Assembly: GCA_902769525.1 (NCBI GenBank) | Contig: CACXPG010000008.1 | Span: 62,001 to 126,000, forward strand | From: an uncultured Bacteroidia bacterium | GTDB taxonomy: Bacteria > Bacteroidota > Bacteroidia > Bacteroidales > UBA932 | Length of the DNA stretch: 64,000 nt | Direction: 5' to 3' | In this document: positions 50,701 through 59,499 of the stretch, one piece after another | Position numbering within the stretch: the first letter of the stretch is position 1 | Layout of the letters: each line of letters begins with the position of its first letter | The notes under the pieces: model-generated | Database searches by the model: none | Seen by the model: only the letters and a program-made list of their open reading frames with translations | Told to the model about the DNA's origin: nothing | Program-made: the position numbers and the translations under genes

Positions 50701-51341
50701 CGCTCACTCCTATGAAGCTCAGCATCCAGCGCATAATGTACCTCAAGCAGAGGAACTCTCCTGGATGGGAAGACAAGCTGGATGCAATTTCAAGGTCTTT
50801 GCTGGAACAGATAGACATCTTGTCCAACACTGCCTCCGAGTTCAGCAGCTACGCCAAGTTCTATATGGAGGACAGCATAGCCTTCAACCTCTACGATGTG
50901 GTAAAGGAGCAGAAGGACTTCTTCGACAACAAGGAAAACATAAGGATATCGTTCAGCTACACCTCAGACACCTGTATGGTATATGCCCGAAGGGGCCAGA
51001 TCGTGAGAGTTCTTGTCAACCTGATTTCCAACTCTATACAGGAACTTGAGAACTCCGAGGGCAAGGGATTTGTGTCTTTGGGCCTTTCAAGGGAAGGAGA
51101 TTTCTGGAAGGTGAGCGTGGACGACAACGGCAGGGGTGTCAGCCCGGAGAATCTGGAAAAGCTCTTCCAGCCGAACTTCACCACCAAGACCAGCGGAAAC
51201 GGACTGGGCCTTGCCATATCGCGGAGCATAATCGAGCAGAGCGGAGGAAAGATTTCCTACTCTCAGTCTGAGCTGGGCGGAGCCTGCTTCTGCTTCACTC
51301 TGCCGGTTTACCAGATTAAGGAAGAACATATACAACAATAG
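47754..51341 (+). CDS. Large NtrY-like membrane histidine kinase
   Basis: The 1195-residue sensor has TM1 (about 11-30), an exported region to about 228, and a cluster of about six transmembrane segments (229-432). A second long region (433-660) and TM pair (about 665-690 and 707-732) precede a sensor domain (733-880), a last TM (880-903) and a HAMP domain (ending near 955). The HisKA box is RQIAHEIKNPLTPMKLSIQ with His978, and the HATPase domain has N box LVNLISNSIQ, DDNGRGV and GNGLGLAIS. The kinase end matches NtrY; the front half is far larger than NtrY (about 750 residues). The regulator at 45567-46736 is its likely partner. Confidence 0.88.
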   Translation: MKKILRFIRRNILWLTFLMSALCLLLSFFGQNRFSDFSSAASSLQGALQQRESLLDDYAFKALDIPEDEWIELKDLPEDMVIYRYRSETLQSWAHQFPFANDELGGSAIYQLFRTEHYLDGQGRYIYPFSYLSGKQEYVNIGSCWYLIKSYLKDNLRVIAGLLVKTDSQVAQSIGTDIINPQLGVPDGYDIQPLALESSGEVIMTKDNEPLFTLVSDASAAKAYAVNPLVWLSMAFALLFFVFLLLKKRSNPALLVYILGITALRFLAFRLGAASSFSSSFFSPAVYADAGLFSSIGDLLLNNLYVSLLVLGIYMMRNRYIEKLKNSKNWGGRIGTVALCLIPIALCIYINYTLRSLIANSSVNMELHRVTSISFYTVLCYLSYAILFLMLMFSLQMIISLMNMKRKRGLLSIRNTILFALGVSVYMLLTVSSLSAKKEAQWSRLLANRLSVERDLGLELELRDIEDRLLADPISGALMTMPQENMQMLQMRFSELYFQSIRQKYVINMSVCRPNESIQVAQMMVNCMEYYRAKMTQYDAVPISEGSAFYYLSNFNGQVGYLGLFTYLTPDGAVNLFIEISSRYDEEQAGYPARFSDYQPDDLNIPPFISYAKYYDGRLVMNKGRYDYPMYDSDFESDVVKKDGYIHRVNRVTDQNTVVISRPERTFFPYIVSLSYLVLFFSFFFLAVIRVKRARIRARAALKRTRKSWGRRLNFLITLIVAGALIAASAGSLWYSVNYYKLQNRLQMEEKIKTVSKSLSSYFTYVQDFSEVNSSELFAVMDRLANDTHADINLYDPSGKIIHSTKMDLFRKFILSSRMNPDAYEDIVIRHRSQAFNREKVGAYKYYSLYSPISNYNGKLLAIADIPYFTRGGDLNGDLSYAVATIINVSILLLVVALFFSRLLFSRVTRPLTDLSNKMRSMDVSSAPEHISYTSNDELGLLVDAYNKMVDDVAESTRKMAIAEREKAWSDMARQIAHEIKNPLTPMKLSIQRIMYLKQRNSPGWEDKLDAISRSLLEQIDILSNTASEFSSYAKFYMEDSIAFNLYDVVKEQKDFFDNKENIRISFSYTSDTCMVYARRGQIVRVLVNLISNSIQELENSEGKGFVSLGLSREGDFWKVSVDDNGRGVSPENLEKLFQPNFTTKTSGNGLGLAISRSIIEQSGGKISYSQSELGGACFCFTLPVYQIKEEHIQQ

Positions 51342-51346
51342 ACATT

Positions 51347-52639
51347 ATGGCAAAATATAATTTTGACAAAGAGCTGAACCGTATGGGTACAAGCTGTATC
51401 AAATGGGACATGACTCAGAAAATATGGGGCAAGAAGAACTTGCTCCCGATGTGGATTGCAGACATGGACTTTGCCACTCCAAAATTTTTCACCGATGCTC
51501 TGGTAAAGAGAGTTGACGGGGGAGTGCTGGGTTACGGATGCCGTCCGCAGAAATGGTATGATGCAATTAAAGCCTGGTTCAAGCATCGCTACAACTGGGA
51601 AATCACGGATGATCAGATTGGCTTCGTTCCGGGAATCGTCGTGGGAATCGCCCATGCCCTCAGGTGCTTTACCAAGCCGGGAGACAAGGTTTTGATTTTC
51701 CCTCCGGTCTATTTCCCGTTCGCCAACCAGATCGCCTATGCAGGATGCAAGGAAGTTGACTGCCCGCTGGTCCTTAAGGAAGGCAAAAACGGAGAGGACT
51801 TCGAGATAGACTTCTCTTTGCTGGAAAAGAGAATCAAAGGCTGCAAGGCAATGATCCTGTGCAACCCTCACAACCCTGGCGGAAGAGTTTGGACCAAGGC
51901 CGAGCTCCAGAAAATTGCTCGCATCTGCCTCGATAACAAAGTGTTTGTCATCAGCGATGAAATACATTGCGACCTTTCCTTCAAGGGACACATACCTTTT
52001 GCCACAGTCAATGCAAAGCAGGCTCAGAATACAATCACCTTCCACGCTCCAAGCAAAACCTTCAACTGCGCCGGAGTGGGTGCCAGCGAATGGGTGGCTG
52101 TAAACCGGGAAATGCACGACAAGTTTGCCGCATATCTTAGAGGCGGAGAGTTTGACGGCGGCCACTATGACTCCTTCATGCCGTCATCCATTTTCTACTC
52201 CCCAAAAGGCGAGGAATGGCTCTCACAGGCACTGGATTACATCAAGGGCAACATAGACTATGTGGAGCAGTTCCTCAAGGACAATTTCACAGTGGACACG
52301 ATAGAATTCAGCGGAAAGAAACTCAGGATGTCATCTGAAGACAAGGAAGGCAACGCCGAAGAATATGCAGAGGCGAAGATTTCCCGCTCTCAGCTTATCC
52401 GTATGATAAGGCCTCAGGCTTCTTTCCTGATTTTCCTCGATTTCAGAAGACTTGGACTGAGCCAGAAGGAACTTGTGGACTTTGTTGTGGACAAGGCACA
52501 TCTCGCACTGAACGACGGAGCGATGTTCGGAGTTGGCGGAGAAGGCTTTATGAGACTCAATGTAGGCTGCCCTAGAAAGACTATGGAAAGGGCGATGACT
52601 CAGCTCAAGGCCGCTTTTGACAAGAAGTACAAGTTGTAG
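51347..52639 (+). CDS. PLP-dependent C-S lyase / aminotransferase, PatB-MalY type
   Basis: The 430-residue fold-type I PLP enzyme has MGTSCIKWDM and LPMWIADMDFATP at the start, VPGIVVGIAHALRCFTKPGD, NPHNPGGRVW, VISDEIHCDLSF and the PLP lysine Lys237 in APSKTFNCAG. These are the marks of PatB/MalY cystathionine beta-lyases, which split sulfur amino acids to pyruvate, ammonia and a thiol. Whether cystathionine or another substrate is used in vivo is not shown. An insert around EDKEGNAEEYAEAKIS is unusual. It lies 5 bases after the kinase stop. Confidence 0.9.
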   Translation: MAKYNFDKELNRMGTSCIKWDMTQKIWGKKNLLPMWIADMDFATPKFFTDALVKRVDGGVLGYGCRPQKWYDAIKAWFKHRYNWEITDDQIGFVPGIVVGIAHALRCFTKPGDKVLIFPPVYFPFANQIAYAGCKEVDCPLVLKEGKNGEDFEIDFSLLEKRIKGCKAMILCNPHNPGGRVWTKAELQKIARICLDNKVFVISDEIHCDLSFKGHIPFATVNAKQAQNTITFHAPSKTFNCAGVGASEWVAVNREMHDKFAAYLRGGEFDGGHYDSFMPSSIFYSPKGEEWLSQALDYIKGNIDYVEQFLKDNFTVDTIEFSGKKLRMSSEDKEGNAEEYAEAKISRSQLIRMIRPQASFLIFLDFRRLGLSQKELVDFVVDKAHLALNDGAMFGVGGEGFMRLNVGCPRKTMERAMTQLKAAFDKKYKL

Positions 52640-52648
52640 GAAATTTGC

Positions 52649-52656
52649 TATATTTG
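52649..52656 (+). promoter_or_regulatory. -7 element for tRNA-Pro
   Basis: TATATTTG lies 28 bases before the mature 5' end of the tRNA and 10 bases after the upstream stop codon. Confidence 0.4.
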
Positions 52657-52684
52657 CAACCCCGCTCTGACTCGGGGCGGGAAT

Positions 52685-52758
52685 CGGGATGTGGCGCAGT
52701 TGGCTAGCGCACTACGTTCGGGACGTAGGGGTCGTCCGTTCGAGCCGGATCATCCCGA
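52685..52758 (+). tRNA. tRNA-Pro (anticodon CGG)
   Basis: The acceptor stem CGGGATG / CATCCCG, D-arm GCGCAGTTGGCTAGCGC, anticodon stem CTACG / CGTAG with loop TTCGGGA (anticodon CGG) and T-loop GTTCGAG are all visible. The discriminator is A and CCA is not encoded. Reads CCG codons. Confidence 0.95.
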
Positions 52759-52807
52759 CAAAAGGGGGCAGACATTTTTGTCTGCCCCCTTTTTATGTCG
52801 GGATGAT
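52749..52807 (+). repeat. 12-14-bp inverted repeat joining the tRNA 3' end to sequence beyond its terminator
   Basis: ATCATCCCGACA (52749-52760, the last bases of tRNA-Pro plus two) is the exact reverse complement of TGTCGGGATGAT (52796-52807). The terminator hairpin lies between. Two more pairs outside, one G-U, extend it. Confidence 0.85.
52764..52795 (+). terminator. Intrinsic terminator of tRNA-Pro
   Basis: GGGGGCAGACA pairs perfectly with TGTCTGCCCCC around TTTT, followed by TTTTT. Confidence 0.9.
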
Positions 52808-52887
52808 CTTCCCACCCCCTGCACCCCCTCAAGGGGGATTACGGCACTCCGTGCCGGCTGCTTCGCAGCTTATTAGTCAGTGATCAC

Positions 52888-52921
52888 TTTGTAACACTGT
52901 CTGTCAAATAGTTTATCTTTG
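52888..52921 (+). promoter_or_regulatory. Bacteroidales-type promoter of a possible small RNA
   Basis: TTTG (52888-52891), 22 bases, then TATCTTTG (52914-52921). No coding frame of note follows. Confidence 0.45.
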
Positions 52922-52927
52922 TGGCGA

Positions 52928-53030
52928 TAGTTTCCACCACGGGAAAGGCTTTTCTCTCCTGGAGTTACCCTTCCATAGGTTTGAGACAGATACAAAAAAA
53001 GACCGGCTCGTATGAACCGGTCTTTCTTTT
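52928..53030 (+). ncRNA. Putative small RNA between tRNA-Pro and susD
   Basis: About 100 bases run from a good promoter to a strong terminator with no gene. GGAAAGG pairs with CCCTTCC (one mismatch) in the middle, with a small CTC/GAG hairpin inside. It runs towards the 3' end of susD and shares its terminator. Small RNAs near SusCD loci are known in Bacteroides, but I cannot match this one. Confidence 0.35.
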
Positions 53031-53033
53031 TTT
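52996..53033. terminator. Bidirectional intrinsic terminator
   Basis: AAAGACCGG (52998-53006) pairs with CCGGTCTTT (53017-53025). T-runs follow on both strands, so it ends both susD (minus) and the small RNA (plus). Confidence 0.8.
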
Positions 53034-53044
53034 GCTGAATCTGA

Positions 53045-54481
53045 TTACTGCTTGTAGCCAGGATTCTGCTCGAGTTCAGGATAGATGATTCTCTCATCAG
53101 CAGAGATAGGGAGCATTACCCTGTCGTCTGACCATTTGAGAACGGTAGAGAACGGGTTGTGAGGATCGTTCTTTACATATGTGCCGTTACGCCTCATAAG
53201 GTCAAAGAAACGGTCGCCCTCACCGATGAGCTCTTTCTGCCTCTGGATATCGATGTTATCCATAGTGGCTGCGATAGAAGTTACATCAGGATCTGCTCTC
53301 TGTGCAACCTGGAGCAGCAGGCTAGCTGCATCGCTCTTACCGCTGTTCATACCAGCTTCGGCTGCGATCAGGTAAGCCTCTGCAAGACGCATGTACCTAG
53401 GGTTGTTCAGGAATGCGGTGAAACCGGTGTTACCGATGAATTTCTTCAGCCAGTACTCTCCGGTGTGCTTTCCTTCTCCTGAGATAGGATCGTCATAAGC
53501 AATCCACTGACCACGGATATCATTAGGAGTCAGTGCGAACAGATCTCTCCAATGCTTGGTAGGAACGATGGATGCACCGCAGTTGGTGTAGCCGAACCAC
53601 ATGCTGTAGTAGAAGCTGCCGCCGAATCCGTTATCACCGTCGATAGCGGACTGGAGGTTTACAAGACCCTCGAAAATGGACTCGTCGTTGCCGACCTTAG
53701 CCCAGGATGCGAGATAGTCGCTTCTTGGAATCAGAGAGTAAGGGCCATTGTTGATGACATCCTTTGAAGCAGTGTATGCAGTCTCGTTGTCACCCTTGTA
53801 GAGAGCAACCTTAGCCTGCAGGAATCTTGCAGCCCAGTAGTTGAAGTGACCGGTGTTCTTGCTCTTGGAAAGAAGAGGAAGAGCGGTTGCAATGTCTTCT
53901 TCAATCTGCTTGTAGGTGTCAGCTACAGAGCTTCTTGGAATTCTTGCCTCGGAAGGGGAAACTGGTTCGGTAATCAGAACTGCTCCAAGAGAAGCGCCGC
54001 TGTCCACCTTGTAAGGTCTTCCGTACAGTTTTGCAATGTTGAAGTAGCAGAATGCCCTTACAGCATATGCCTGTCCGAGATAGTCGTTCTTGATGGACTG
54101 CTTTTCAGCAGGAACTTCGAGAACGTCGATGTTCTTGATGATGGCATTTGCTCTTGTAATGGTGGTGTAGAAGTTTCTCCACAGAGAAAAATATGAATTC
54201 TGTGAAGGATCGTAGTCGTATGAGTAAACAATGTAGTTGCCTTCACTTGGTACAAGCAGGTCTGCTCTCAAGTCACCCATCTGAATCATGTAGTTGCCAA
54301 AAACAGTGTAGTATTTCAAAAGCGTATACATACCGTTAACGGCAACACCGGCATCCTCCAGAGTTGCAAGAGCGTTCTCGGCAACTACAGAGTCTGTAGG
54401 TTCCTTGTCAAGGAATCCCTTGCAGTTAGAAAGGGAAATGGCAAGGACTGCAACAAGTATAATGCTTAATATCTTTTTCAT
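53045..54481 (-). CDS. SusD/RagB-family glycan- or nutrient-binding lipoprotein
   Basis: The 478-residue surface lipoprotein has signal ILVAVLAISLSNC (Cys20) followed by KGFLDKEPTDSV, the usual start of SusD mature chains. The tetratricopeptide-like helical core has AYAVRAFCYFNIAKLYGRPY, and the C-terminal SusD domain has YMRLAEAYLIAAEAGMNSGK and LMRRNGTYVKNDPHNPFST. It caps the SusC barrel encoded directly upstream and helps capture the substrate. No glycoside hydrolase or sigma/anti-sigma gene is next to it, so substrate class is unknown; peptide-specific pairs also lack such neighbours. Confidence 0.95.
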   Translation of the reverse strand: MKKILSIILVAVLAISLSNCKGFLDKEPTDSVVAENALATLEDAGVAVNGMYTLLKYYTVFGNYMIQMGDLRADLLVPSEGNYIVYSYDYDPSQNSYFSLWRNFYTTITRANAIIKNIDVLEVPAEKQSIKNDYLGQAYAVRAFCYFNIAKLYGRPYKVDSGASLGAVLITEPVSPSEARIPRSSVADTYKQIEEDIATALPLLSKSKNTGHFNYWAARFLQAKVALYKGDNETAYTASKDVINNGPYSLIPRSDYLASWAKVGNDESIFEGLVNLQSAIDGDNGFGGSFYYSMWFGYTNCGASIVPTKHWRDLFALTPNDIRGQWIAYDDPISGEGKHTGEYWLKKFIGNTGFTAFLNNPRYMRLAEAYLIAAEAGMNSGKSDAASLLLQVAQRADPDVTSIAATMDNIDIQRQKELIGEGDRFFDLMRRNGTYVKNDPHNPFSTVLKWSDDRVMLPISADERIIYPELEQNPGYKQ

Positions 54482-54500
54482 ATCTGTATATTCTTAATGG

Positions 54501-57500
54501 TTAGAAACTTAACTCGAGACCTAAAGACCAAGTTCTCAGAGCTGGCATACCGTAGTTATAGTATCCGTCGGACTGGATTTCAGGATCGACTTCGCACTTG
54601 GAAATGGTGAGAAGGTTTGCGCCTGACAGATATACACGAGCGTTGCGGATAGAGAATTTCTGTACAAACTCACGAGGGAGGGTGTAAGAAATAGAGAGGT
54701 TCTTAAGTCTTGCAAAGTCACCCTTGACAAGCATACGGGATGAGTTGTAGTAACCACCCTGGTTGTTGTCGTAGATACGCATTGGAACATCTGAGTTAGA
54801 ATTTGAAGGAGTCCAAGGATTGAGCTGCTTAACAGAGATAGGCTGTCCGAAGGTTCTGTAACCGTCGTTGGCAACCTCATCCTGAGTAGAGTTGCAGATA
54901 TAGTGGCCGTACTTGTAGGTCCAAGACATGTTGAATGTAAGGCTCTTCCACCTGAAGTCTACGTTGAAACCGCCGAATCCCCTAGGCATAGCCCTCTTGC
55001 CGTGGATAGGCATTGAGCTTGCGTTCTGCCTTCTTGCAGGAGCATAGTTGTATCCATCCTCAGGCATTGCGCTTCCGTCAGGAACAACTGTACCGTCTCT
55101 GAGGACAACGTCCTGGTCAACGATCTCGCCTTTCTCGTAGAAGGAACCTTCTGCATACATAGGGTAACCAGGCTTAACACCATTGATAGTCTCGTTGCTC
55201 TTGTTTACTCCCAGATAATTTCTGGTGTAGAACTGGTAGAAGTTGTATCCCTTTGCCCACCAGAACCAGTCGGCGTTGATTGCCTCATCATCGGTGGAGA
55301 GCTTCAGAACCTCGTTGTGAACGCGGCTCCAGTTAGCGCCTACTGTCAAGTTCATGTCCTGCTGCTTGATAATGTCAACGCTGGCTGAGATTTCCCAACC
55401 GCGGTTAACCATACTACCCTTGTTCATCAGTGTTGAGCTGAATCCGGTGGTAGAGGCTACAGAAGCGTCGAGGAGCAGGTCTGTGGTCTTTCTGTTGAAG
55501 TACTCAACTGAGAAGGTGTATCTGTCGAAGATTGTTGCATCGAGACCTACGTTCCAGTTCTTGTTCTTCTCCCAGGTAAGGTCTGTGTTGGCGATGTTGC
55601 CAGGGTAGCTGGCTCCTTCGTCTCCGTACTGAGAGTAGTCATAAACTGACATATAGCCGAACAGGTCAGAAGGAAGGGTACCGGAAGTACCGTAAGATCC
55701 TCTGATCTTGCCGTCGTTCAGCCAAGGGAAGTCCAGGAATTTCTCCTTTGAGAATCTCCAGGTTCCGGATACTGACCAGAAGTTACCCCATCTTGTATCA
55801 GGAGCAAGTCTTGAAGAACCGTCACGACGGAAAGTTCCGGTGATATAATACTTGGAGTCAAAGTCATAGCTTGCACTTCCGAGCATAGAGAGCAGGCCCT
55901 CTTCGTGGCTCCAAGCATAGCCTTCGTCAAAGGTAGTTCCCATAACACTCTCGGTAGCTCCGAGGTAGCTGAAGTCGGTCTTTCCGAGACGGAGTCCGTT
56001 GAACTTCTCTCTTTCAGCCTCCCAGCCAACCATTGCGGAAACGTGGTGCAGGTCGAGGAACATCTTGTCGAAATTCAGGGTTGTAGAGCTTACAACCTTG
56101 TTGATGTTACGATGCTTGTCAGAAGCGTAACCGGTTCCGTAAGCGGTGAAGTTAGGGTGTCCGTAGAGCCATCCGAACTTGTCGTGTACATACAGCCAGT
56201 CGCTTGAGAGAGTGGTCTTGAGTTTCAGATAGTCGGTGAAAGCAACTTCAGCCCATCCCTTGAGGATTGTTCTGTTCTGCTTTGCATCGTTGATCTGGTG
56301 CTTGTACTGGGCAACAGGGTTGATAGTGTTGAATCTGGTTGAGAATGTCTCCTCATAAAGATCTCCGGTAGCCCTGTATGCGTAAGGCCATCTGTCGATG
56401 AATACAGCCTTCCACATGAACATAGGGTTATCCTTTGATGACCATCCGTCCTGGTGACCATCCTGATACTGCCATGAGTACTGCATGATACCGCCGAGCT
56501 TGAACCACTTGTTGAGCTTAACCTCTCCGTTTACGGTTGCGGTGAAACGCTGCAGGTAGTCAATCTTTACAACACCGTGCTGGTCTGTGTAGGCAACAGA
56601 TGCGTAGATCTTGCCCTTGTCATTACCGCCGGTGATGCTGTACTCGTAGTTCTGGCTGATACCTCTCTGGAACAGAGCTTTCTCCCAGTCCTTGTAGATG
56701 TATTTGTCGTAGTCGAATGCAGGATAGTATTTTGCCATCCTGTTGTCTACATAAGCGTCGATGCTTCCGTAGCTGCTCCATGCACTTGGGTTAGCCTCAG
56801 CATAGTTGCGGAAAGACATTCTCTGCAGAGCCTCGTTCTGGGCGTCATTAACCATTTCCATGTGCTTCTTGTAAGAGAAGTAGGAAACGCCTACGCTAGC
56901 CTTGAAAGTAGAAACGAGGTCACCCTCCTTACCCTTCTTGGTGGTGATCAGAACAACACCGTTGGATGCTCTTGATCCGTAAAGGGAAGCGGCTGCAGCG
57001 TCCTTCAAGATTGTGATGGACTCGATGTCGCTAGGGTTGAGGAAGTTCATTGCACTGGTGGAGATGTTTCCGGTAGACCAGTCACCGCTAGTTGCAGGCA
57101 CACCGTCGATAACGTACAGTGGCTTGTTGCTGGCGTTGAATGAGCCGTAACCGCGGACACTGATTTCAACTTCTGAACCAGGCTGTCCTGAATAAGACAT
57201 TGCCTGAACACCGGCAGCCTTTCCTGCCAGAGCCTGCTCGAAGCTGACAACCGGAGCATCCTTGATAGCATCTTGCTTTACGACTGCTGCGGAACCTGAG
57301 TAAGATCCCTTCTTTGCGGTACCGTAAGCAACGACGATGGTCTCGTCCAGTCCGATGGCGTCAGATGCCATGACTGCGTTAACCACGCTCTTTCCTCCAA
57401 CAGGAACTTCAACTGTGGTGTATCCTACTGAAGAGAAGACGAGCGTTGCGTTTGCCGGAGCATTGATGGAATACTTACCGTTCTCGTCCGTAAAGGAACC

Positions 57501-57644
57501 TGTACGGGTACCCTTAACCATAACGTTTACGCCAGGGATAGGGCCTCCGTCTTCTTTAGAAGTTACCGTTCCGGTAACCCTGTTCTGTGCGAGCGCCATT
57601 GTTGAGATGAGCGCTGCCAGAGCCAATAGTAAGACCTTTTTCAT
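54501..57644 (-). CDS. SusC/RagA-family TonB-dependent outer-membrane transporter
   Basis: The 1047-residue protein from ATG 57644 has a signal peptide (KVLLLALAALISTMALAQ) and a carboxypeptidase-regulatory-like domain (about 20-105, VTGTVTSKEDGGPIPGVNVMVKG). A TonB-box-like segment (GLDETIVVAYGTAKKG) precedes the plug with YVIDGVPATSGDW and ILKDAAAASLYGSRASNGV, and the 22-strand barrel ends in WSLGLELSF. It imports a bulky nutrient using TonB energy, with the SusD partner. The frame upstream of 57644 lacks a signal peptide and runs through the promoter. It precedes susD by 19 bases. Confidence 0.96.
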   Translation of the reverse strand: MKKVLLLALAALISTMALAQNRVTGTVTSKEDGGPIPGVNVMVKGTRTGSFTDENGKYSINAPANATLVFSSVGYTTVEVPVGGKSVVNAVMASDAIGLDETIVVAYGTAKKGSYSGSAAVVKQDAIKDAPVVSFEQALAGKAAGVQAMSYSGQPGSEVEISVRGYGSFNASNKPLYVIDGVPATSGDWSTGNISTSAMNFLNPSDIESITILKDAAAASLYGSRASNGVVLITTKKGKEGDLVSTFKASVGVSYFSYKKHMEMVNDAQNEALQRMSFRNYAEANPSAWSSYGSIDAYVDNRMAKYYPAFDYDKYIYKDWEKALFQRGISQNYEYSITGGNDKGKIYASVAYTDQHGVVKIDYLQRFTATVNGEVKLNKWFKLGGIMQYSWQYQDGHQDGWSSKDNPMFMWKAVFIDRWPYAYRATGDLYEETFSTRFNTINPVAQYKHQINDAKQNRTILKGWAEVAFTDYLKLKTTLSSDWLYVHDKFGWLYGHPNFTAYGTGYASDKHRNINKVVSSTTLNFDKMFLDLHHVSAMVGWEAEREKFNGLRLGKTDFSYLGATESVMGTTFDEGYAWSHEEGLLSMLGSASYDFDSKYYITGTFRRDGSSRLAPDTRWGNFWSVSGTWRFSKEKFLDFPWLNDGKIRGSYGTSGTLPSDLFGYMSVYDYSQYGDEGASYPGNIANTDLTWEKNKNWNVGLDATIFDRYTFSVEYFNRKTTDLLLDASVASTTGFSSTLMNKGSMVNRGWEISASVDIIKQQDMNLTVGANWSRVHNEVLKLSTDDEAINADWFWWAKGYNFYQFYTRNYLGVNKSNETINGVKPGYPMYAEGSFYEKGEIVDQDVVLRDGTVVPDGSAMPEDGYNYAPARRQNASSMPIHGKRAMPRGFGGFNVDFRWKSLTFNMSWTYKYGHYICNSTQDEVANDGYRTFGQPISVKQLNPWTPSNSNSDVPMRIYDNNQGGYYNSSRMLVKGDFARLKNLSISYTLPREFVQKFSIRNARVYLSGANLLTISKCEVDPEIQSDGYYNYGMPALRTWSLGLELSF

Positions 57645-57679
57645 TGGATAATATTTAGTTAGTAAATAGGTTTGCTGAA

Positions 57680-57713
57680 CAAATATACCAAAATAGAAAC
57701 AAAAATGTAACAA
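57680..57713 (-). promoter_or_regulatory. Promoter of the susCD operon
   Basis: On the minus strand TTG (57711-57713), 23 bases, then TATATTTG (57680-57687). The surrounding bases are T-rich. Confidence 0.5.
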
Positions 57714-57784
57714 CTTGAGTACATTTTTTTGCACTTTTTTTGTTATTTCCGTGCAACGTTTTGCCAAATACCCGCATCACGGCA

Positions 57785-57822
57785 AAGAAAAAACAGGTTT
57801 CGGAATACCGGAACCTGTTATA
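57785..57822 (-). terminator. Intrinsic terminator after der
   Basis: A 12-bp stem (57792-57803 / 57808-57819, one G-U) around AATA is followed on the minus strand by TTTTTTC. Confidence 0.75.
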
Positions 57823-57845
57823 TTTTGTAACTGTGATATTTCAAA

Positions 57846-59159
57846 TCACTTCTGCTTGAAGTATATGTTCACAGGACATCCCCTGAAGTTGAACTTCTCG
57901 CGTAACCTGTTCTCCAGAAAGCGTTTATAAGGATCGCGAATATATTGCGGAAGATTGCAGAAGAATGCGAAAGAAGGCACTTTTGTCGGCAGCTGGGTTA
58001 TGTATTTTATCTTCACCTCCTTGCCTTTGTACATAGGAGGCTGATGCTCTTCTATTTCCGGCATAAGGGCATCGTTGAGTTTTTTCCAGTCGAGTTTTCG
58101 GGAATAATTTGAATACACTTCCATGGCCTGCTGAAGAACCTCGTGAATTCTCTGCTTGTTGATCACCGATGTGAACACCACCGGGACATCGGTGAACGGG
58201 GCGGTCTTTGAAAGGATTTCCTGGGTGAAGTTCTTCATCGTCATCGTGTCCTTTTCTATGAGGTCCCACTTGTTGACCACAATCACGCATCCCTTTCCGT
58301 TTTTCTGTATGAGGTAGAAGATGTTCAGGTCCTGGGCCTGGATGCCTTCGGTGGCATCAATCATAAGTATGCACACATCTGAGTTCTCGATGCTCCTTAT
58401 GGCTCTCATCACCGAGTAGAACTCCAGGTCCTGGCTGACCTTGTTCTTCTTTCTCATTCCGGCTGTGTCGACCAGCATAAAGTCGTATCCGAATTTGTTG
58501 TAACGGGTTGTGATGGAATCTCTTGTGGTGCCCGCAACCGGTGTCACGATGTTTCTTTCCTCTCCGAGCAGGGCGTTGGTCATCGATGACTTGCCCACGT
58601 TCGGTCTTCCCACTATGGTGATTCTCGGAAGGTTGAGAGTGTCTTCTGCCTGGCCAAGGGCGCCGGCCTTCTCGAGTTCGGCCACCAGGCGGTCCAGAAG
58701 GTCTCCCGTTCCGCCGCCGCTTGCCGAGGCAATGACAACCGGCTCTCCAAGACCGAAGGCGTTGAACTCGTAAGTTCCGTAGATCTTGGCTCCGGAGTCT
58801 ACCTTGTTGACTGCCAGCACGACAGGCTTGTCTCCACGCCTGAGGATCCGTGCGATTGACTCGTCGTAGTCTGTGATTCCGGTATCCACGTCGCACAGGA
58901 AAAGAATAACATCCGCCTCTTCGATGGCGGCCATTACCTGCTTGCGGATTTCGGTCTCGAACACGTCGTCAGAATTGGTGGTGTAGCCGCCGGTGTCTAT
59001 AACGGAAAATGTCTTGCCGCACCACTCGCACTTGCCATAGTGGCGGTCTCTGGTAACTCCGGCCGTTTCATCCACTATTGCTCTTCTCTGTCCGACCAGC
59101 CTGTTGAAAAGGGTGGACTTGCCCACATTCGGTCTTCCCACTATAGCTACTATTCCCAT
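57846..59159 (-). CDS. der: Ribosome-associated GTPase Der (EngA)
   Basis: The 437-residue protein has two GTPase domains in tandem, each with [28 protein letters not shown] at the start and [20 protein letters not shown] near 180. DTGGYTT and VDTAGMRKK are the G3 motifs, NKVDS and NKWD the G4 motifs. A KH-like domain closes the protein ([29 protein letters not shown]). Der is needed for 50S subunit assembly. The start was set at [11 protein letters not shown]; the longer frame to 59207 would overlap the upstream gene. Confidence 0.96.
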   Translation of the reverse strand: MGIVAIVGRPNVGKSTLFNRLVGQRRAIVDETAGVTRDRHYGKCEWCGKTFSVIDTGGYTTNSDDVFETEIRKQVMAAIEEADVILFLCDVDTGITDYDESIARILRRGDKPVVLAVNKVDSGAKIYGTYEFNAFGLGEPVVIASASGGGTGDLLDRLVAELEKAGALGQAEDTLNLPRITIVGRPNVGKSSMTNALLGEERNIVTPVAGTTRDSITTRYNKFGYDFMLVDTAGMRKKNKVSQDLEFYSVMRAIRSIENSDVCILMIDATEGIQAQDLNIFYLIQKNGKGCVIVVNKWDLIEKDTMTMKNFTQEILSKTAPFTDVPVVFTSVINKQRIHEVLQQAMEVYSNYSRKLDWKKLNDALMPEIEEHQPPMYKGKEVKIKYITQLPTKVPSFAFFCNLPQYIRDPYKRFLENRLREKFNFRGCPVNIYFKQK

Positions 59160-59196
59160 ATAGTTGTAATCTAAATTGTTAGTAATCTTTATATAC

Positions 59197-59493
59197 CTAT
59201 CTTGCAATCAGGTCTTTCAGCTTGCAGGCCACATCGCAGCTTTCACATTCTGAATCGGGATGCGTCTTTCTGAGCGACTTGTTCCCGGTAACCTTGATGT
59301 GCGAGGACTTTCCCCATATCCTTTCATCTTCTTCCCTCATGCAGATGACGCCTCTTTTCCTGAGCTCCTTGCTATGGCCTATCTCGGAATCGGGAAACTT
59401 CCCGTTTTTCCTGAAGATTATGTTGAAGCACAGGCCGAACACGCACAGTCCCAGTACAAGGACAGACAGCAGTATCACATATAACGTGTTCAT
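59197..59493 (-). CDS. Small membrane-anchored Cys-containing protein
   Basis: The 98-residue protein has an N-terminal transmembrane helix (about 3-26, [23 protein letters not shown]) and a basic cytoplasmic-like tail with [26 protein letters not shown] and a Cys cluster [13 protein letters not shown] near the end. Four soluble cysteines hint at metal binding. I recognise it as a type often found in Bacteroidales beside housekeeping genes, but no function is known. It lies between nadE (6 bases) and der. Confidence 0.65.
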   Translation of the reverse strand: MNTLYVILLSVLVLGLCVFGLCFNIIFRKNGKFPDSEIGHSKELRKRGVICMREEDERIWGKSSHIKVTGNKSLRKTHPDSECESCDVACKLKDLIAR

Positions 59494-59499
59494 AAAGGG

